This document shows positions 6,487-7,926 of a DNA stretch of 7,926 nucleotides, piece after piece. Under the pieces are notes generated by a model. That model ran no database searches, was not told the DNA's origin, and saw only the letters and a program-made list of their open reading frames with translations. Source of the DNA: Bacteroidota bacterium (lineage in GTDB: Bacteria > Bacteroidota > Bacteroidia > Chitinophagales > Chitinophagaceae). Each line of letters starts with the position of its first letter. Position 1 is the first letter of the stretch. The stretch lies in the NCBI GenBank assembly GCA_947441205.1, contig CANETM010000069.1:1-7926 (forward strand). Reading direction: 5' to 3'. A program made the translations under genes and the position numbers.

Positions 6487-7788
6487 TTACTTTTCAAATT
6501 CTATAATATGCTCTGAAGCATATTCGTCATCTCCTGGCTTTATTCTTTTTACAAAAAAACGTGCACGTTTTCCTAATCTAACACAAGTATATTTCTCTTT
6601 AATGTCATTTGGTTCATTTAAAGGTTGTAATGAAGGGTACCAAAGTATATAGCCTGGCTTTTGGAATACCAATGTTGGTTTTGACCAATCTTGACTATTG
6701 TTTCCAATACCCAAATCTTTATTTTTATTAAAGGAAATATATATTTTATCACCTTGCCATGATTTACCCTCAACCTTTCCCATCATCATAACCCAGCAAT
6801 TTAAATAGGTGTTCCAACTAACCGAAGGTCCCCAATGAAATCCACCTGTTGGTGATGATGCCGCTCCGCCGCCTTCTTCTATTGGAACTTGTAATGATCG
6901 AACAGGAGTTCCATAACTGTCATATGGGATAGAAAATGTTTTACCATCCCATCTTTTTGCTTTTCCAACAGGATTATTTAAGTCTTTCAAAGCAATACGT
7001 GCGATACTAATACATTGTCCGTTCCATTCTGTTTTAGCATTGTATGTTTTTTCATTGTAAATTCCAGGATAACCATATTCTCCATAAAATAAATACAAAT
7101 AATCGCCACTTGCAATTGCTGAAGGGTCTCCAACACCTCCTGCAAAAGTATTTGATGTATTAAATGGTTTTAAAATCATTCTAGGGTCATAATCTTCTAT
7201 TAATATTCCTTTGTTTGTCCAATTTTTTCCTCCATCAATCGATTTCATAACGCCAATGCGACATACTGCAGCTGGACTTTCAGGACCCGTTAAACCTTGA
7301 GGCCAAAGCTTGTTTTTATATCCCTGTTTTGTTTTTTCATCATAGGGTAATGTAATAGGGTAGTTTTCATTATGATAAATCCCAAAAAGTGTTTTACCTG
7401 AAGGGTCATTTTTATCTTGGTATACTGTTTCAAACCAAACTGCCCCATGCAATCCTTTCTGGCCTACAGGGACGTTTAATGGCATTGTTGGATCAATAAC
7501 CTTTTCGGCAGGGCTTTTAAAAACATCTTCTGCATTTTTTCCATCCGCATATTTCAAATTTTTCGAATAACCCCATAATGGATCTTCGCCATACTTGCCT
7601 GGAAAAATTCTAAATGTATCGGCTATCCAAACTTCAGCCATATTACAATCCACAAAAGAGTTGAAAGTGATTTTTGGAGCAGGAATTAACTTGAATTTTG
7701 GAGTAGCTGAATTGTCTATTGACATGTTAGGCTCACCTAATAATCCTAAGATTATATTAAGCCATGAGAAAATTATTACTATTTGCAT
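6487..7788 (-). CDS. Secreted beta-propeller protein, glycoside-hydrolase or sialidase-like, family unassigned
   Basis: The 433-residue protein begins with a hydrophobic stretch (about 2-18) that looks like a signal peptide, so it is probably exported. An in-frame stop (7795-7797) lies just upstream of the chosen ATG; Met22 is an alternative start that would remove the signal. The body is rich in aromatics, Gly and Asp, as in five- or six-bladed beta-propeller glycosidases. A textbook Asp box, SIDGGKNW (183-190, S-x-D-x-G-x-x-W), is followed by GGVGDPSAI (217-225) with YLYLFYGEYG, then GGFHWGPSVSW (315-325) with CWVMMMGK, the repeated pattern of a strand leading into a conserved acidic or aromatic loop. 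These resemble GH32/43/117/130-type propellers and DUF4185-like proteins, but I cannot assign a family or catalytic residues. A role in polysaccharide or glycan degradation is inferred. It is convergent with the Rieske gene (39-base gap); no SusC/SusD pair is visible. Confidence 0.65.
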   Translation of the reverse strand: MQIVIIFSWLNIILGLLGEPNMSIDNSATPKFKLIPAPKITFNSFVDCNMAEVWIADTFRIFPGKYGEDPLWGYSKNLKYADGKNAEDVFKSPAEKVIDPTMPLNVPVGQKGLHGAVWFETVYQDKNDPSGKTLFGIYHNENYPITLPYDEKTKQGYKNKLWPQGLTGPESPAAVCRIGVMKSIDGGKNWTNKGILIEDYDPRMILKPFNTSNTFAGGVGDPSAIASGDYLYLFYGEYGYPGIYNEKTYNAKTEWNGQCISIARIALKDLNNPVGKAKRWDGKTFSIPYDSYGTPVRSLQVPIEEGGGAASSPTGGFHWGPSVSWNTYLNCWVMMMGKVEGKSWQGDKIYISFNKNKDLGIGNNSQDWSKPTLVFQKPGYILWYPSLQPLNEPNDIKEKYTCVRLGKRARFFVKRIKPGDDEYASEHIIEFEK

Positions 7789-7926
7789 ACCTATTTATTT
7801 AATGATGGTAAAATTTGCATTTTAAATTTAGATATTTTCTCATGCTCCAACAAGCTTTTTAACTCATTTTTAATTTATCAATCTAATACTGGGGGTGTGA
7901 AAATAGTATTTGAACTGAAGTTAAAA

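Noticed and set aside
7595..7825. 76-codon open frame on the + strand at the start of the propeller gene
   Set aside because: It is antisense to the signal peptide and first strands of the secreted propeller, with no independent evidence.
7823..7853. Promoter-like TAAATTTA (7 of 8 matches to TAnnTTTG) with upstream TTG on the - strand, 35 bases before the propeller start
   Set aside because: The box is palindromic and A/T-only in AT-rich DNA, so a 7/8 match carries little weight; no exact consensus is present.
7789..7926. Possible gene ends or starts at the right edge: a - strand frame ending TPPVLD-stop (stop at 7879-7881), and a + strand GTG at 7897 running open to the edge
   Set aside because: Only 10-15 codons are visible, with no recognisable motif and no way to choose between them. 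Seen from this window the region is non-coding.
1..7926. Search for mobile elements, CRISPR arrays, tRNA/rRNA genes, long direct repeats or defence genes
   Set aside because: No repeat-spacer pattern, transposase motif, tRNA-like cloverleaf or nuclease/toxin signature was found on either strand by eye.

Overview
The window is AT-rich. Its starts lack a clear Shine-Dalgarno sequence, its stops are TAA or TAG, and secreted or lipid-anchored envelope proteins are common. Together with family-level resemblances this points to a member of the Bacteroidota, possibly Chitinophagaceae-like. The taxon is inferred from style and content; no rRNA or other marker gene is present. There are no tRNA or rRNA genes, insertion sequences, CRISPR arrays or phage genes. 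Eight protein genes fill almost everything, and no gene-free stretch exceeds 300 bases.

Left block (1-3329, all + strand): the 3' part of a photolyase/cryptochrome-family gene cut by the window edge; a GapN-like aldehyde dehydrogenase (non-phosphorylating, probably NADP-dependent, glyceraldehyde-3-phosphate dehydrogenase type); and, 14 bases later, a two-domain protein joining DUF2237 to a pterin-4a-carbinolamine dehydratase (PCD) domain. The last two look like an operon. A light-repair flavoprotein, an enzyme that could supply NADPH, and a pterin enzyme side by side suggest a light- or oxidative-stress-linked group, but that is inference. Each of the three departs from textbook family members: an extra alpha/beta-like domain after the FAD domain and an incomplete tryptophan triad in the photolyase; the canonical catalytic Glu replaced by Gly in the dehydrogenase; and altered PCD motif positions in the fusion.

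Middle block (3403-5840): a DinB-superfamily four-helix protein (- strand), then, across a 257-base divergent spacer with two short inverted repeats, a secreted neutral-ceramidase-like hydrolase (+ strand). The hydrolase meets a DoxX-family membrane protein (- strand) tail to tail with only 3 bases between them.

Right block (5986-7788): an exported Rieske [2Fe-2S] protein with a lipoprotein-like N terminus lies divergent from doxX, with a perfect 8-bp inverted repeat upstream of its start. Facing it is a secreted beta-propeller protein with a sialidase-type Asp box, probably carbohydrate-active but not assignable to a family by eye. The last 138 bases contain no gene I can support. Nothing here is a recognisable defence or mobile system. 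The most interesting material is the unusual domain architectures and active-site substitutions.
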